DNA of 64,000 nucleotides from Prochlorococcus sp. AG-409-P01 (lineage in GTDB: Bacteria; Cyanobacteriota; Cyanobacteriia; PCC-6307; Cyanobiaceae), in NCBI GenBank assembly GCA_003215335.1, contig QCKM01000001.1, forward strand, positions 248,001 to 312,000. The letters are read 5' to 3'. Shown piece by piece: positions 48,357 to 58,966 of this stretch. Position 1 is the first letter of the stretch, and every line of letters starts with the position of its first letter. A program made the translations under genes and the position numbers. Below the pieces are notes generated by a model, which was not told where the DNA came from, made no database searches, and was given only the letters and a program-made list of their open reading frames with translations.

Positions 48357-49411
48357 TCTGCAGAACCAATTAAATCATTTACGGATTTACCTGCTTCAAA
48401 AAATACTTTTGCATTGTCTTCAGGAGTTCCAGGAAGGATTCCATGTCCCAAGTTGAGAATGTGGCGTCTCCCGCGAGCTTTGAGAACAGTATCAACAATT
48501 CTTGCTCGAATAGCTTCAGGATTGCCGAACAAGAGGCCTGGATCAACGTTGCCTTGAACTCCAATATGTTTTGGAAGGCGTGAACATCCATCTGCCATGT
48601 CAACGGTCCAATCAATTGAGACGATGTCTACTCCGGTTTCACCCATGCGTTCAAGGACTCCTGCGCTTCCTGATATGTAAAGGATCACAGGTGTATCGGG
48701 GTGCGTGGCCTTGAGGAGATCGACAACCTTTTTCTGATATGGAGCAGCAAATTTGTCGTAGTCAAGCGGACTTAGTTGACCCGCCCAAGAGTCAAACATT
48801 TGAACCACCTGAGCACCTGAATCGATTTGATAACGCAAGTAGATTGCAATTGATTCAGCAAAATGGTCGAGCAGTTTGTGAAGTAATTCTGGCTCTTGGA
48901 ATGCCATGGCTTTTATTACTGCATAGTTCTTGCTGCTTTTTCCTTCGACCACGTAAGCAGCCAGCGTCCAGGGGGCTCCTACAAAGCCAAGTACTGTCGC
49001 ATCATTCCCAACGCTTGTTCGTAAGCGATTTAGAACTTCGCCAACAAATGGCGTGGAAAGATTTGGTTCAAGAACTCGAAGATTATTAATTTGATTAAGA
49101 GTGCGAATGGGATTCTCAATTTGAGGCCCTTTGCTCTCAACAATGTCGAAATTTATCCCCATGCCAGGTAGTGGGGTAAGAATGTCTGAGAAAAGGATTA
49201 CTCCATCAGGCCTAAAGGCCTCGAATGGCTGCATTGAAATCTCATAAGAGAGGTCTGGATTCTCAGAGCGCTCTCTGAAGCTGGGGTATTTGTCTCTGAG
49301 GTCTCTATAAACCTTCATATAGCGACCTGCTTGGCGCATCATCCACACAGGAGGACGTTCCACTGACTCACCACGCGCTGCTCGGAGTAAAAGGGGTAGG
49401 GAGTCGCTCAT
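48353..49411 (-). CDS. hemE: Uroporphyrinogen III decarboxylase
   Basis: Converts uroporphyrinogen III to coproporphyrinogen III in heme and chlorophyll synthesis. 352 aa. The active-site [20 protein letters not shown] is near the N-terminus and [15 protein letters not shown] near the C-terminus, with the catalytic Asp in ILFSDILTP. It is the first gene of the hemE-epimerase pair, with the ATG at 49411. Confidence 0.97.
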   Translation of the reverse strand: MSDSLPLLLRAARGESVERPPVWMMRQAGRYMKVYRDLRDKYPSFRERSENPDLSYEISMQPFEAFRPDGVILFSDILTPLPGMGINFDIVESKGPQIENPIRTLNQINNLRVLEPNLSTPFVGEVLNRLRTSVGNDATVLGFVGAPWTLAAYVVEGKSSKNYAVIKAMAFQEPELLHKLLDHFAESIAIYLRYQIDSGAQVVQMFDSWAGQLSPLDYDKFAAPYQKKVVDLLKATHPDTPVILYISGSAGVLERMGETGVDIVSIDWTVDMADGCSRLPKHIGVQGNVDPGLLFGNPEAIRARIVDTVLKARGRRHILNLGHGILPGTPEDNAKVFFEAGKSVNDLIGSAD

Positions 49412-49508
49412 TAATTGTTAATGATTAAGCCGGAAACTTACTTGAGGGTGTGACCTGAAATGCATTTAAGTAGCCGGAGGTAGAAGCTTCGTCACACGAT
49501 TTGAGAAA

Positions 49509-51788
49509 TTAGCCGCTAGGCAAACTTCTTTTTTCCTCATGCCTAAACACTAAAACACTTAGTGGTGGAAGGCAGAGACTCAAAGATTGCTCATACCCAT
49601 GAATAGCCCAGTCCTCAGTAGATTTTCCGCCCATGTTTCCAAGGTTTGAGCCACCATATCGATGCCCATCTGTGTTGAGGATTTCTTTGTAATGGCCGCT
49701 TTTAGGAACTCCAACGCGATAGTCGGAATGACTTTGGGGGGTGAAATTGCCAATGATGACTAACCACTTTCCACTGCTGCTCTCACGGCGCATGAAACTT
49801 ATAATTGAGTGCTTGTTGTCAGTACAGTCAATCCACTGAAAGCCAAATTGATCAAAGTCATCTTTCCAAAGTGCGGGCTCATTTTTGTAAAGGTGATTGA
49901 GATCATCCACTAACAGTTGAATGCCTTGATGAGGCTCATAATTGAGTAAACCCCATTCGAGATCGCCCCATACATTCCACTCGGAGCGCTGACCAAACTC
50001 CATGCCCATAAAGATAGTTTTTTTCCCTGGATGTGTCCACATATATGCAAGAAGTGCTCGTGTATTTGCATATTTTTGCCAATCATCTCCTGGCATTTTA
50101 TGAAGTAAATGGCTCTTGCCATGTACTACTTCATCATGGCTAAGTGCCAGCATAAAGTTTTCAGTGTAGTTATACCAAATAGAGAATGTAATATTATTCT
50201 GATGAAATTGCCTAAACCAAGGATCGAATTCAAAATAATCCAACATATCGTGCATCCAACCCATATTCCATTTAAGGTTAAAACCCAATCCCCCACTGTC
50301 TGTTGGCTGGGTCACCATTGGCCAAGTTGTTGACTCCTCGGCAATAGAAAGTGCACCTGGAAAATGTTGAAAAAGAACATGATTAGCTTGTTGAAGAAAG
50401 CGAACTGCTTCTGTGTTCTCTCTTCCTCCATTTTCATTTGCGATCCATTCTCCATCAGGGCGCAAATAGTCTCGATAAAGCATGGAGGCTACGGCATCTA
50501 CTCTTATGCCATCAATGTGAAATTGTTCAAACCAGTAGATTAGATTTGCGACAAGAAAATTCCTGACTTCATTCCTGCTGTAATTAAATATCAGAGTTCC
50601 CCATTCTTTATGTTCTCCTATACGAGGATCAGAATGTTCATATAAATGTGAGCCATCGAAATAAGCCAAGCCATGGCTATCTTTTGGGAAATGCCCTGGT
50701 ACCCAGTCAAGAATTACCCCAATTCCTTCTTTGTGACATTCATCAATAAATGCTCTGAATTCATCTGGTGTTCCATATCTACTAGTAGGTGCATACCATC
50801 CAGTTACTTGATATCCCCATGATCCATCAAATGGGTGCTCTGAAACTGGCATTAATTCAATATGAGTAAACCCTCGAGCTTTTACATATGGAATTAGTTT
50901 TGCCGTTAATTCTGGATATGTAAGGAGGCGAGCTTCTGGTTTCAGGTCAGCAGCTGGAACAGGTTTGCGAGGAGTTCCATTGGTTTCAATGAAGGGGCTG
51001 TCTACGGAAGCATGGGTCCAGCTTCCCAAGTGCATCTCATAAATTGAAATGGGCTGATCTAGAGGATTTTTTTCATCCCTTTGTGAGATCCATTGCTGGT
51101 CTTGCCATTGATAGGTTCCTAGCTTTGTGACTATTGAGCTGGTTGCTGGCCTGACTTCATGTTGAAAGCCATATGGATCAGCTTTCTGATAGCAGTGACC
51201 ATTCTGCCCACGAATTTCATATTTGTAGAGTTCTCCCTCTGTTATCTCAGGAATAAATAATTCCCAAATCCCACCTTGGCGAAGTTGCATGGGATGGTGA
51301 CGACCATCCCAATTGTTGAAATTACCCAGCAGAGAAACACTCCTTGCATTCGGGGCCCAGAGACAGAACATGACTCCCTGGATACCGAACCTTTCTATGG
51401 GGTGAGCCCCCATCCTTTGCCATATGTGATGGTGATTCCCTTCGGCAAATAAGTGTTGGTCTAGTTCACCTGTCCATTCATCACGGAAAGCCCAGGGGTC
51501 ATATTGCTCATGTTCGATCCCCCCTCGACTTACTCTCAAACGATATTCGCAGCTAGGCTTTTTAGGAATTGCCGCTTCAAAGATCCACGGATGATTCGGG
51601 TTGCCCATGGCAATTGATTTGCCATTTAAAACAAGTGCGACATGCCCTGCTTCAGGCAGCCAACTTCTGACTACCCACTTGTCTTCATGTTGGTGCGGGC
51701 CAAGTACTGCAAAGGGATGGTCGTGTCGGCATTCAGCAAGCCTTTGTCCGTCTTCCGCTATCCAGTTGAGTTCAAAACTGGTTGTCAT
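49509..51788 (-). CDS. glgB: 1,4-alpha-glucan branching enzyme
   Basis: GH13 enzyme that makes alpha-1,6 branches in glycogen. 759 aa: an N-terminal CBM48 region, an extra N-domain, catalytic (beta/alpha)8 with [18 protein letters not shown] (nucleophile Asp), and LSHDEVVHG. The branching-enzyme type is clear from the [17 protein letters not shown] and [15 protein letters not shown] segments. Not in an operon with other glg genes. Confidence 0.97.
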   Translation of the reverse strand: MTTSFELNWIAEDGQRLAECRHDHPFAVLGPHQHEDKWVVRSWLPEAGHVALVLNGKSIAMGNPNHPWIFEAAIPKKPSCEYRLRVSRGGIEHEQYDPWAFRDEWTGELDQHLFAEGNHHHIWQRMGAHPIERFGIQGVMFCLWAPNARSVSLLGNFNNWDGRHHPMQLRQGGIWELFIPEITEGELYKYEIRGQNGHCYQKADPYGFQHEVRPATSSIVTKLGTYQWQDQQWISQRDEKNPLDQPISIYEMHLGSWTHASVDSPFIETNGTPRKPVPAADLKPEARLLTYPELTAKLIPYVKARGFTHIELMPVSEHPFDGSWGYQVTGWYAPTSRYGTPDEFRAFIDECHKEGIGVILDWVPGHFPKDSHGLAYFDGSHLYEHSDPRIGEHKEWGTLIFNYSRNEVRNFLVANLIYWFEQFHIDGIRVDAVASMLYRDYLRPDGEWIANENGGRENTEAVRFLQQANHVLFQHFPGALSIAEESTTWPMVTQPTDSGGLGFNLKWNMGWMHDMLDYFEFDPWFRQFHQNNITFSIWYNYTENFMLALSHDEVVHGKSHLLHKMPGDDWQKYANTRALLAYMWTHPGKKTIFMGMEFGQRSEWNVWGDLEWGLLNYEPHQGIQLLVDDLNHLYKNEPALWKDDFDQFGFQWIDCTDNKHSIISFMRRESSSGKWLVIIGNFTPQSHSDYRVGVPKSGHYKEILNTDGHRYGGSNLGNMGGKSTEDWAIHGYEQSLSLCLPPLSVLVFRHEEKRSLPSG

Positions 51789-51898
51789 GTAGACAGCTCT
51801 TGGTAAGAGTTGAGCTTAGTCCGGTGAATAGAGCTTCTTGAACTTTTTGCTGATCTGAAGAGTAAAAAGCACCTGGTTTTAGGTTTTTTTTAATTTGC

Positions 51899-53512
51899 TT
51901 AGCTAGTTATAAGAGGGGCAAATAGAAATCTGGACTCTTCAAGATCAAGACTAATAGTCACAACAAGACAGTGGGGGGCAGGAGCTCCAATTGGATTTCT
52001 TTCGTGACCTGGATTTACTCCTATTGCTGGCCAAGCTGAACCTGCAATTGAAACCCTCAATTGATTGCCTGGCTCCAACTCTGCAAGAAGTGGTTGTAAA
52101 ACTACTTCCTGAAAGCGTAGCTTTAAAGCATCATTCCCTTTGATCCGAGTTACTCCAGTAGAAATTTGAGTGACTTTTTGTTTTTTTGCCTCAACTATTG
52201 AAAGAGCAACGCAGAGGTCATAACTGGGTTGGTCTGATTGGACTTTTAAAACCAGAGAGGGCATGCCCTCAAGATGGATCTTTTGGTTTGATTTTTTGCT
52301 AGTAAATGTTGCAACGTCTGAACGTTTATCTAAAAATGCTCTGTTTGCGAGACCCGCTTGAGGATTTAGATGACCACCTATAGAAGGAACGGGTCTCCAT
52401 GGGTCATGTACAAGAGTCACTAATCCTTTTCCTTTTTTTTTGCGGCAAAGGCTTCCATCAGATTCGTCTAGACATGCCATGCCTTCACTGCGAAGTGCCC
52501 ATGAAATCTTTTCAGGCGACTTTGACTTCTTGGCTGTCGAGGATGATTGCCATTTCTTTTTTGTAATATTCCAAAGATGAAGCGAACCCTCAGTTTTTTT
52601 GGATGAGCCTCCTTGTTGTAGATGCTTGTTGAAAAAGATCAGCTGATGATTTTGAATTTCTGGCCACCATCCAAGATGCGTAGCAGGTCCTATATGGAGT
52701 TCTGGTTGACCACCTGCTTTCAAAGCTTGGTTGTATAGATCAAGGATTCCTTTTAAGTGTGGGTCCCACCAGCCGCCAATTAAGAGCATTGGTTTACGTA
52801 GCCAAGAAATTAAGGGTTTATGTTCTGTCCAGGTAGCTGTTTGGCTGTTGCTTCCCTCAAGCCATTTCATGGCCATTCCTTGAGGGTCATATTTTTTGAG
52901 AAGTTCTGGACCTAGTAAAAGATAGCTTTCGTTTTGCAGGCTTTGATGTAGTTCTGTCCAGGCTTCTGAATCCTGATTTCGTTTGGCTTTTAATGCTGCA
53001 AGTTGTATTCCCCAGGCAAGCCCAAGGTGCCACCAAAAGGCTCCTCCTTCGCAACTCCAGTGATCTTGCTCTTTTAGTCCTGTCATTGCTGGAGCCAAGC
53101 AATTAGGAGGTTCTATGCCTTCTTTCCCCAGTAGTTGTGTCAACCCTTGATAAGAAAACCCATATGTCCCAACCTTTCCATTGCACTCTGGCAGGGAGCG
53201 TACCCATGGAAGGGTTGCTGAGGTGTCAGAGGCTTCTTGATTGAAGCCCGTGAATTCCCCTGTTGAGTCACCTTGTCCGCGTACATCTTGAATGACAACT
53301 AAGTAGCCATGACTTGCCCACCATGTTGGATGCATATAGGTGACAGTCGATGCTATGGCGCGTCCATAGGGTTGGCGCATTAGCAATGCAGGCCAAGGCC
53401 CCCCTTTACTGGGGAACCAGAGCCTAGATATCAGTTCACATTTGTCATGAAGTTTGAGAATGGCGTCTCGTGAGATTACAGAGACATCGGTGTTTTTTTT
53501 GTCAACGTACAT
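51899..53512 (-). CDS. CocE/NonD-family hydrolase (S15-type)
   Basis: 537 aa. An N-terminal alpha/beta-hydrolase with GFSYQG (nucleophile Ser) and DVRGQGDSTGEF, a cap domain and a C-terminal jelly-roll domain (PepX_C-like). Members include cocaine esterase, X-Pro dipeptidyl-peptidase and related acyl or peptide hydrolases. Substrate unknown. A small secreted protein gene lies just upstream with an 11-nt overlap. Confidence 0.88.
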   Translation of the reverse strand: MYVDKKNTDVSVISRDAILKLHDKCELISRLWFPSKGGPWPALLMRQPYGRAIASTVTYMHPTWWASHGYLVVIQDVRGQGDSTGEFTGFNQEASDTSATLPWVRSLPECNGKVGTYGFSYQGLTQLLGKEGIEPPNCLAPAMTGLKEQDHWSCEGGAFWWHLGLAWGIQLAALKAKRNQDSEAWTELHQSLQNESYLLLGPELLKKYDPQGMAMKWLEGSNSQTATWTEHKPLISWLRKPMLLIGGWWDPHLKGILDLYNQALKAGGQPELHIGPATHLGWWPEIQNHQLIFFNKHLQQGGSSKKTEGSLHLWNITKKKWQSSSTAKKSKSPEKISWALRSEGMACLDESDGSLCRKKKGKGLVTLVHDPWRPVPSIGGHLNPQAGLANRAFLDKRSDVATFTSKKSNQKIHLEGMPSLVLKVQSDQPSYDLCVALSIVEAKKQKVTQISTGVTRIKGNDALKLRFQEVVLQPLLAELEPGNQLRVSIAGSAWPAIGVNPGHERNPIGAPAPHCLVVTISLDLEESRFLFAPLITS

Positions 53513-53768
53513 CAGGGCAATTCAGTCCAATAACGTATGTCGAGAGGATTTCTGCATCTATAGGGCTGAGGTTTTTTTGGAGTGAAACTTCCCGAATAGA
53601 TTGTGTTGAAGTAGCTGAGATTCCATTGGAATTAAGAGCTCTGAACTTCTCGCAAAGAGCTTTTGCTTCTGCAGGGTTGCTCTTCACACTTTCAAGAAGG
53701 GTGGATTGTGCAAAGGCTGATGAAGTGCTTGCACTGGCAATGAGAAAGAGCGGAATTAAGTAGCGCAT
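53502..53768 (-). CDS. Secreted hypothetical protein, 88 aa
   Basis: ATG start at 53768 gives a signal peptide (MRYLIPLFLIASASTSSAFA, cleavage around residue 20) and a helical mature part with two cysteines (ALCEKF and LNCPDV), a possible disulfide. No family recognised; probably periplasmic. Overlaps the CocE-type gene by 11 nt. Confidence 0.7.
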   Translation of the reverse strand: MRYLIPLFLIASASTSSAFAQSTLLESVKSNPAEAKALCEKFRALNSNGISATSTQSIREVSLQKNLSPIDAEILSTYVIGLNCPDVR

Positions 53769-53834
53769 ATTTTTTGATGTCCGGTGATGTTTCCATTTGA
53801 GACCCAATACATCAATTACAGGTGTATCGGTAGG

Positions 53835-54239
53835 TCAGTTTTGCATTTGCCTGGTTTGAGCTTTTTTGACCCATTTTTTGGCTTTTGCAATATTCACAAC
53901 TCCCAAATCCGTGAGATTTAATTGCCTGGATAGCCTTCCTATCTTGCTAAGAACTTCTTGTGGAGATGACTTAGCTAAAGCTTGGACAGTTGCTAAACCC
54001 GAGTACATCAGTAAAGCTGCGTCTGCAGGAGCTAGTTCCAAATCACAAACAAGAGATGCAATTCCACGAAGGCGCTTGAGGTTTCTTGATGTGGAAAGAC
54101 CTTTGCTTGCCAGATGATTGAGTTCACTGTCATTTAATTTCGTGATTGCATTCCAGCTATTAATCCCTGCTGATAGGAGCTCTTTTTGTTCCGATCGAAG
54201 ACTCTGAGGAAGATCTGTTAATGGTTGATCAATATCCAT
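53835..54239 (-). CDS. DUF4332-like helix-hairpin-helix protein, 134 aa
   Basis: Two halves of helix-hairpin-helix-like character: LLSAGINSWNAITKLNDSELNHLASKG and LLMYSGLATVQALAKSSPQEVLSKIG. This resembles DUF4332, a small HhH family. Possible nucleic-acid binding, not demonstrated. The start ATG overlaps ycf51 by 11 nt. Confidence 0.75.
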   Translation of the reverse strand: MDIDQPLTDLPQSLRSEQKELLSAGINSWNAITKLNDSELNHLASKGLSTSRNLKRLRGIASLVCDLELAPADAALLMYSGLATVQALAKSSPQEVLSKIGRLSRQLNLTDLGVVNIAKAKKWVKKAQTRQMQN

Positions 54240-54708
54240 TGCTGAATTCTGAGGAAGGGGTCGTGATGTTTTGACGCAGATCTTTTATCACTTCGCCGAG
54301 GATGACCGGCTTACTGATGCCTTCTCCATCTGGTATGACTTTGCGAAGTCTTACGTGAACTAGCCCTCCATTTCGGCCTCCTCCGCGCAAGTTGCCTGCG
54401 AGTTCTTCCAGTGTGGGTTTAATTGCTTCATCTGGGAAGTCTGAACTTGCTTGAGCTATCACAAGATCATCACCGTTATCAAACACGACAGGAGGGTGAA
54501 GAGCTCCTGCAACTACAACTGGCGGAGTGTAACTTGCACCAAATGCCCATGAGCTAACTGCTAATAGCAGGCTGAAGGCTGTTAATCCAACTAGACGGAA
54601 CCTTTGTTTCCATCCAACAAGAAAAGAGATCAGAGTGACCACACTCAGGACAAGCCCTGTCCAAAGGGACCATTTTGTGGAAGCTTGGATCAAATCGAGG
54701 AAGTTCAT
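54229..54708 (-). CDS. ycf51: Ycf51 (DUF2518) membrane protein
   Basis: 159 aa with two or three hydrophobic segments at the N-terminus (about 15-35 and 40-60), then a soluble part with RRGG-like RGGGRNGGLVHVRLRKVIPDGEGI. Conserved in cyanobacteria and red-lineage chloroplasts; function unknown. It is divergent from tamB with 65 nt between starts. Confidence 0.85.
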   Translation of the reverse strand: MNFLDLIQASTKWSLWTGLVLSVVTLISFLVGWKQRFRLVGLTAFSLLLAVSSWAFGASYTPPVVVAGALHPPVVFDNGDDLVIAQASSDFPDEAIKPTLEELAGNLRGGGRNGGLVHVRLRKVIPDGEGISKPVILGEVIKDLRQNITTPSSEFSNGY

Positions 54709-54773
54709 GGGCTGGTTAATGGAAGATTCACTCCTTATAGTTCGCCTACTCCCTGGAAGTTCGACGAAAAGAG

Positions 54774-57700
54774 ATGGGAGTAAGGATTAAATCGGTTTCT
54801 GAAACGCGATTAAAGATTGCTGGACTGATTCTTCTTTTAGCAGGGACGGGCAGCCTGATTGCCACTGATCGAGTGGTTGAAGGGATTTTTCGACGTTGGC
54901 GCCCTGAGTTAGAGAAAAAGCTAACGACTTCATTTGGCCATCCTTTGAAGATTGGACCCTACAGGGGGTTGCGTCCATGGGGTTTGGCAGTTGGGCCTTC
55001 GGAGTTTTTACCAGGTCCTAAAGATGAATCTAGAGCGAGTTTTTCTAGTCTAAAAATTAGTGTTGCTCCAATTGCAAGTTTGATTAATTTGCGTCCAGTA
55101 GCTTTGGTCGCATTTAACAAAGCTAGTTTTTCCTTAACCCCTAATTCAAAAGGCGATTATTGGGTCTTTGGAGAATCTGAGCAAAAAGAGGAACTTCCAT
55201 TTGACTTGAGATTAAGACTGAATGACCCAGCGAGGATATTTTTTGAGCCTGCCAATCTTGAAATTAAGGCAGCAGCTCGTGCTCTGATTCACTTTTCAAA
55301 AAGAAGGGCTACTGGAAAGATTCATTTGCATTTGCCTGACAGAGGGGTTTTGAGACTAAATGGTGGGTTTAATTGGGATCGCTTGGAATTTAGTGGAAGA
55401 GCACGTCTTAAAGCTATTAGCCTCAAAAGGATTCAAGGCCTTTTCTCTAAGCAAATTCCTTGGCAATCATCAGGCAAATTAGGGGGAGATCTTCGGTTAA
55501 ATCTTAAGCAGGGATATTTGTCTTGTAGGGGTGGTGTGCAACTTACTGGATTGAAGCTGAAAGGAATACCTGTAAAACAATCACTTGTATCTGAAAAAAC
55601 TTTTATTAATTGTAGAGACAATCATCTCAAACTTCCTCATACTGAATGGATTAATACGCCATGGAAAGTTTCTTTGGCTGGCGAGGCAGTTTCAAGCAAG
55701 TCAAAAGATATAAACTTGTCTTTCCTCGGTTTCTTGGGACGCGAAGAGTCTTTAACCCCAGAACTTTTAATTAAAGCAGAACTTCCATTGATTCCAAAAG
55801 ATGATTCTCTTTTTGGGGAATTATTTGCTGAGCTAAATCTTAGGCCGTTCCCATTGGCACACTTGCGACCTGTTGTTGGAGTACCAATAGCAGGAACATT
55901 AACTGCATCTGGCCAAATCCAAGGCCTTCTTTCTTCTTTGAGGCAGTCTTTCTCCGTAAAGATTCTGAACCCAAGAATTGGTGGAGTCAGATTGCAAGAA
56001 GATTGGCAAGGGTTTTTTGAAACTTTGCCTTCTGGAGGAGGTGAATTACGAATGGCTTCAGTGGGGGCACCAGTTTCAGGAAAACTTGTAGCTAATTTGG
56101 ATTCCAAGTGGCTTCCAACTGAGGTCACTATTCAACGTGGAGGTGGATCTCTAGCAATTAAAGGTTCTCGTTCTATTTATAATTGGCAGGCTTCTAATTT
56201 TAGATTGGATGGAGTCGAAATAGCATTGCCTATTAGTAAGAGATTTGAAAGTGTTTTTGGTGAGCTTGATGGGGAAGGTGGATTTGCTCTTGAGACTTCT
56301 GGTTTGGATGGAAACCTTACAATTCGAAATCCTCGTCTAATGGGTTTACATCTAAAGAAAGCAAGCCTTAGTGGGAGTTACTTGAATGATACTTATAAAG
56401 TAAATGGTGAGTTCTTGATCCCAGGTAGTGGAATGGTTTCGCTTGTTTCAAAAGGCTCTTTAGAGAGAGGTTTGAAAGCAAGGTTTAAGTTGCGTAAAGT
56501 AAGTGCTAAGTGGCTTGCAATGAGTGCAATTCAGCTTCCACAGATAAATGCAGGTGCATCCTCTGCTACTGGCAATGCTGAGGACTTAGGGAATCTCTTT
56601 ATAAAGACTTTTGGCGGTACTCTTGATGGACAATTAAGGGCACTTTCTAGAACGAAATTCGCTTTAAGTAGAAATAAATCAATACGTAGTGACAGGAAGT
56701 TTTTCAATACTGATGATTTGCCTGGAACAATTGACGGGACAGTCGAATTGAAAGGTCCAGATTTACAAAGCCTTGAGTTGGCATTGGATGCGAAGGGCGA
56801 CCTTTTGGCAGAGCAAGATAATAATGAAGATTCTTCGGATTTAAATCCTTTCACTGTTAAACTTAATGGCCCTATTTGGGGAGGGCAGGGAGATTTTTCC
56901 ATATTAAATCTGCCTTTTTCATTATTGAAATTGCTTGCCCCATTGCCCTCTTCACTTAAAGGTGGAATAGGGGTATCTGGTAAATATAGATTAAGTCAAA
57001 AGTCGCCAAATATTTCTGCTGAATTGTCGTTGATAGATGCAAGTATGGCTGATTCTGAGTTAAAACTAGACAAAGGGAAATTTACTGTTTCTGAGTCTTT
57101 ATTGCGTTTGGACATTGCTCTAAGAAGCGCTTCTTCATTAGAGCCATTGACTATAAAGGGTCAGCTGCCATTGAATGATTCTTCGCAGATAGATTTGCGA
57201 CTAGAAAGTCATGATGATGGATTGGCTTTCCTCGCAGGATTTGCAAATGGTGCACTTGATTGGAAGGGGGGTGATGCTGATATGAGGCTTTTGATTACTG
57301 GGACATTAAAGGATCCACAAGCTAACGGATTTCTTGTGATGAAGCGGGGCGAATTTTTTGTTATGGATCAAGAAGTTAAGGCTGTTAATTCTTCTATGTT
57401 GTTTGACTTTAATAGACTTGAAATTCAGAGACTTCAGGCAAATATCGGTTCTAGGGGTTCCTTAAAAGCAGAGGGTGCAATAGCAATAATTCGTCCATCT
57501 GTTGAGAAGAATCCTTTGAAATTAGAGATGAGCAAGGTTAGAGTAAACCTTCCAGGTTCTCAAGTAGAGGTAGGCTCAAATCTTACAGTAATGGGAGCAT
57601 TGCTTCAGCCAAGGTTTAGTGGACAGTTGAATATTGATAATGGCACTATATCACCTGCCCAGAGGGCTTTTGCAGGTTCAATTGATTCATCTCGGCAAGG

Positions 57701-58760
57701 CTTTGCTAATGGAGATGATTCCCCTTCACTTGTTTCTAATTCATTTTCTGGTGATACATTGCCTGAACAAAAATGGGACTTTGAGAAACCTTTACTCCTT
57801 CTTGGTCAGGATGTTGAGGCACCCACAAGTAAAATGTTGCGTGGGTCTATTCCTGATTTTCCTTCTGTAAGTTTTGACAACTTGAGAATGAAGCTTGGTC
57901 CCAATCTGAGAATCACTTCTCAACCGTTGGCTAATTTTCGTACAGATGGTGTGTTAACACTTAATGGAGCACTTGACCCTAGCCTTCAGGCGACAGGAGT
58001 GGTTCGATTGCTCAATGGGCGAGTAAATCTTTTTACTACATCATTCAAATTGGACCGGAGTGCTCCAAATGTGGCTGTTTTCACTCCCTCTCTTGGGTTG
58101 GTTCCATATTTAGATGTGGCAATGACTAGCAGGGTATCTGAGACAGTAGGAAATGAGAGCGATGCCTCCTCTTCAAATGTTTTTGCTACTAATGGCACTG
58201 GTGCAAAAGGTATTGGAGGTCAATTCCGGCTTGTAAAAGTCATGGTTGATGTAACGGGACCAGCAGATCAAATCTCCGAGAACATAGAACTCCGTAGCTC
58301 ACCACCAATGCCACGATCACAATTGTTGGGCTTGATCGGTGGAAACTCCTTGGCAGGACTTTCAGGTGGAGGCGATAGCAATGCAATTACTACTGTTCTT
58401 GGAAGATCGCTTCTATCTCCAGTTTTAGGGACGATCACAGACTTCTTTAGTGATCGACTCCAACTTGCTCTTTATCCAACATATGTGACTCCTGAGACTA
58501 GTGATTCTCCTAATGCTGATGTTAATGACAACCAGGATCAGGTCCCTGGGAAGACAGCACCACAGCAGGCCTGGGTAACTGAAGTAGGTGTTGACTTAAG
58601 TGAAAGAATTAACTTTTCATTACTTGCTGCACCTAATCGCAATGATGTTTCCCCTCAGGGTTCTTTGACTTATCAGATGACTCCCAATTTTGGAGTTGGT
58701 GGGTCATTGGATACAAAAGGCACATGGCAGGGGCAATTGCAATTGTTTTTTCGTTTTTAA
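54774..58760 (+). CDS. tamB: TamB/Tic236-family translocation protein
   Basis: 1328 aa, anchored by an N-terminal membrane helix (about 14-30), then a long beta-taco repeat region and a C-terminal DUF490 domain ending with ELRSSPPMPRSQLLGLIGGNSLAG and a final aromatic FFRF. TamB/Tic236 bridges inner and outer membranes for outer-membrane protein assembly or lipid transport; chloroplast TIC236 is the homolog. No tamA partner lies beside it. Confidence 0.92.
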   Translation: MGVRIKSVSETRLKIAGLILLLAGTGSLIATDRVVEGIFRRWRPELEKKLTTSFGHPLKIGPYRGLRPWGLAVGPSEFLPGPKDESRASFSSLKISVAPIASLINLRPVALVAFNKASFSLTPNSKGDYWVFGESEQKEELPFDLRLRLNDPARIFFEPANLEIKAAARALIHFSKRRATGKIHLHLPDRGVLRLNGGFNWDRLEFSGRARLKAISLKRIQGLFSKQIPWQSSGKLGGDLRLNLKQGYLSCRGGVQLTGLKLKGIPVKQSLVSEKTFINCRDNHLKLPHTEWINTPWKVSLAGEAVSSKSKDINLSFLGFLGREESLTPELLIKAELPLIPKDDSLFGELFAELNLRPFPLAHLRPVVGVPIAGTLTASGQIQGLLSSLRQSFSVKILNPRIGGVRLQEDWQGFFETLPSGGGELRMASVGAPVSGKLVANLDSKWLPTEVTIQRGGGSLAIKGSRSIYNWQASNFRLDGVEIALPISKRFESVFGELDGEGGFALETSGLDGNLTIRNPRLMGLHLKKASLSGSYLNDTYKVNGEFLIPGSGMVSLVSKGSLERGLKARFKLRKVSAKWLAMSAIQLPQINAGASSATGNAEDLGNLFIKTFGGTLDGQLRALSRTKFALSRNKSIRSDRKFFNTDDLPGTIDGTVELKGPDLQSLELALDAKGDLLAEQDNNEDSSDLNPFTVKLNGPIWGGQGDFSILNLPFSLLKLLAPLPSSLKGGIGVSGKYRLSQKSPNISAELSLIDASMADSELKLDKGKFTVSESLLRLDIALRSASSLEPLTIKGQLPLNDSSQIDLRLESHDDGLAFLAGFANGALDWKGGDADMRLLITGTLKDPQANGFLVMKRGEFFVMDQEVKAVNSSMLFDFNRLEIQRLQANIGSRGSLKAEGAIAIIRPSVEKNPLKLEMSKVRVNLPGSQVEVGSNLTVMGALLQPRFSGQLNIDNGTISPAQRAFAGSIDSSRQGFANGDDSPSLVSNSFSGDTLPEQKWDFEKPLLLLGQDVEAPTSKMLRGSIPDFPSVSFDNLRMKLGPNLRITSQPLANFRTDGVLTLNGALDPSLQATGVVRLLNGRVNLFTTSFKLDRSAPNVAVFTPSLGLVPYLDVAMTSRVSETVGNESDASSSNVFATNGTGAKGIGGQFRLVKVMVDVTGPADQISENIELRSSPPMPRSQLLGLIGGNSLAGLSGGGDSNAITTVLGRSLLSPVLGTITDFFSDRLQLALYPTYVTPETSDSPNADVNDNQDQVPGKTAPQQAWVTEVGVDLSERINFSLLAAPNRNDVSPQGSLTYQMTPNFGVGGSLDTKGTWQGQLQLFFRF

Positions 58761-58766
58761 AAGTTG

Positions 58767-58778
58767 ACTCCCGGGAGT
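58767..58778. repeat. Perfect 12-bp palindrome after tamB
   Basis: ACTCCCGGGAGT is fully self-complementary and starts 7 nt after the tamB stop. It is too short a hairpin for a normal terminator. It could be a protein site or chance. Confidence 0.4.
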
Positions 58779-58966
58779 GAAATTTATAATGGTCTTAATT
58801 TAAAAGATGTCTTGAGTCAGTTGGTTATATAGATATTGTGCATGTGTTCTTGTACTTTGGATTGCAAAGCTGCTTTCTTCGGAGCTGCTTTTCTTGCCTT
58901 TCAATGCTTTAAGGAATCTGAGTATTTTTGTAAGGCGAGATGATGATTAGAACTTGACTAGGTGTT

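Noticed and set aside
58842-58943. 33-codon Cys-rich plus-strand ORF before proA
   Set aside because: No ribosome binding site and no recognised pattern; may be chance.
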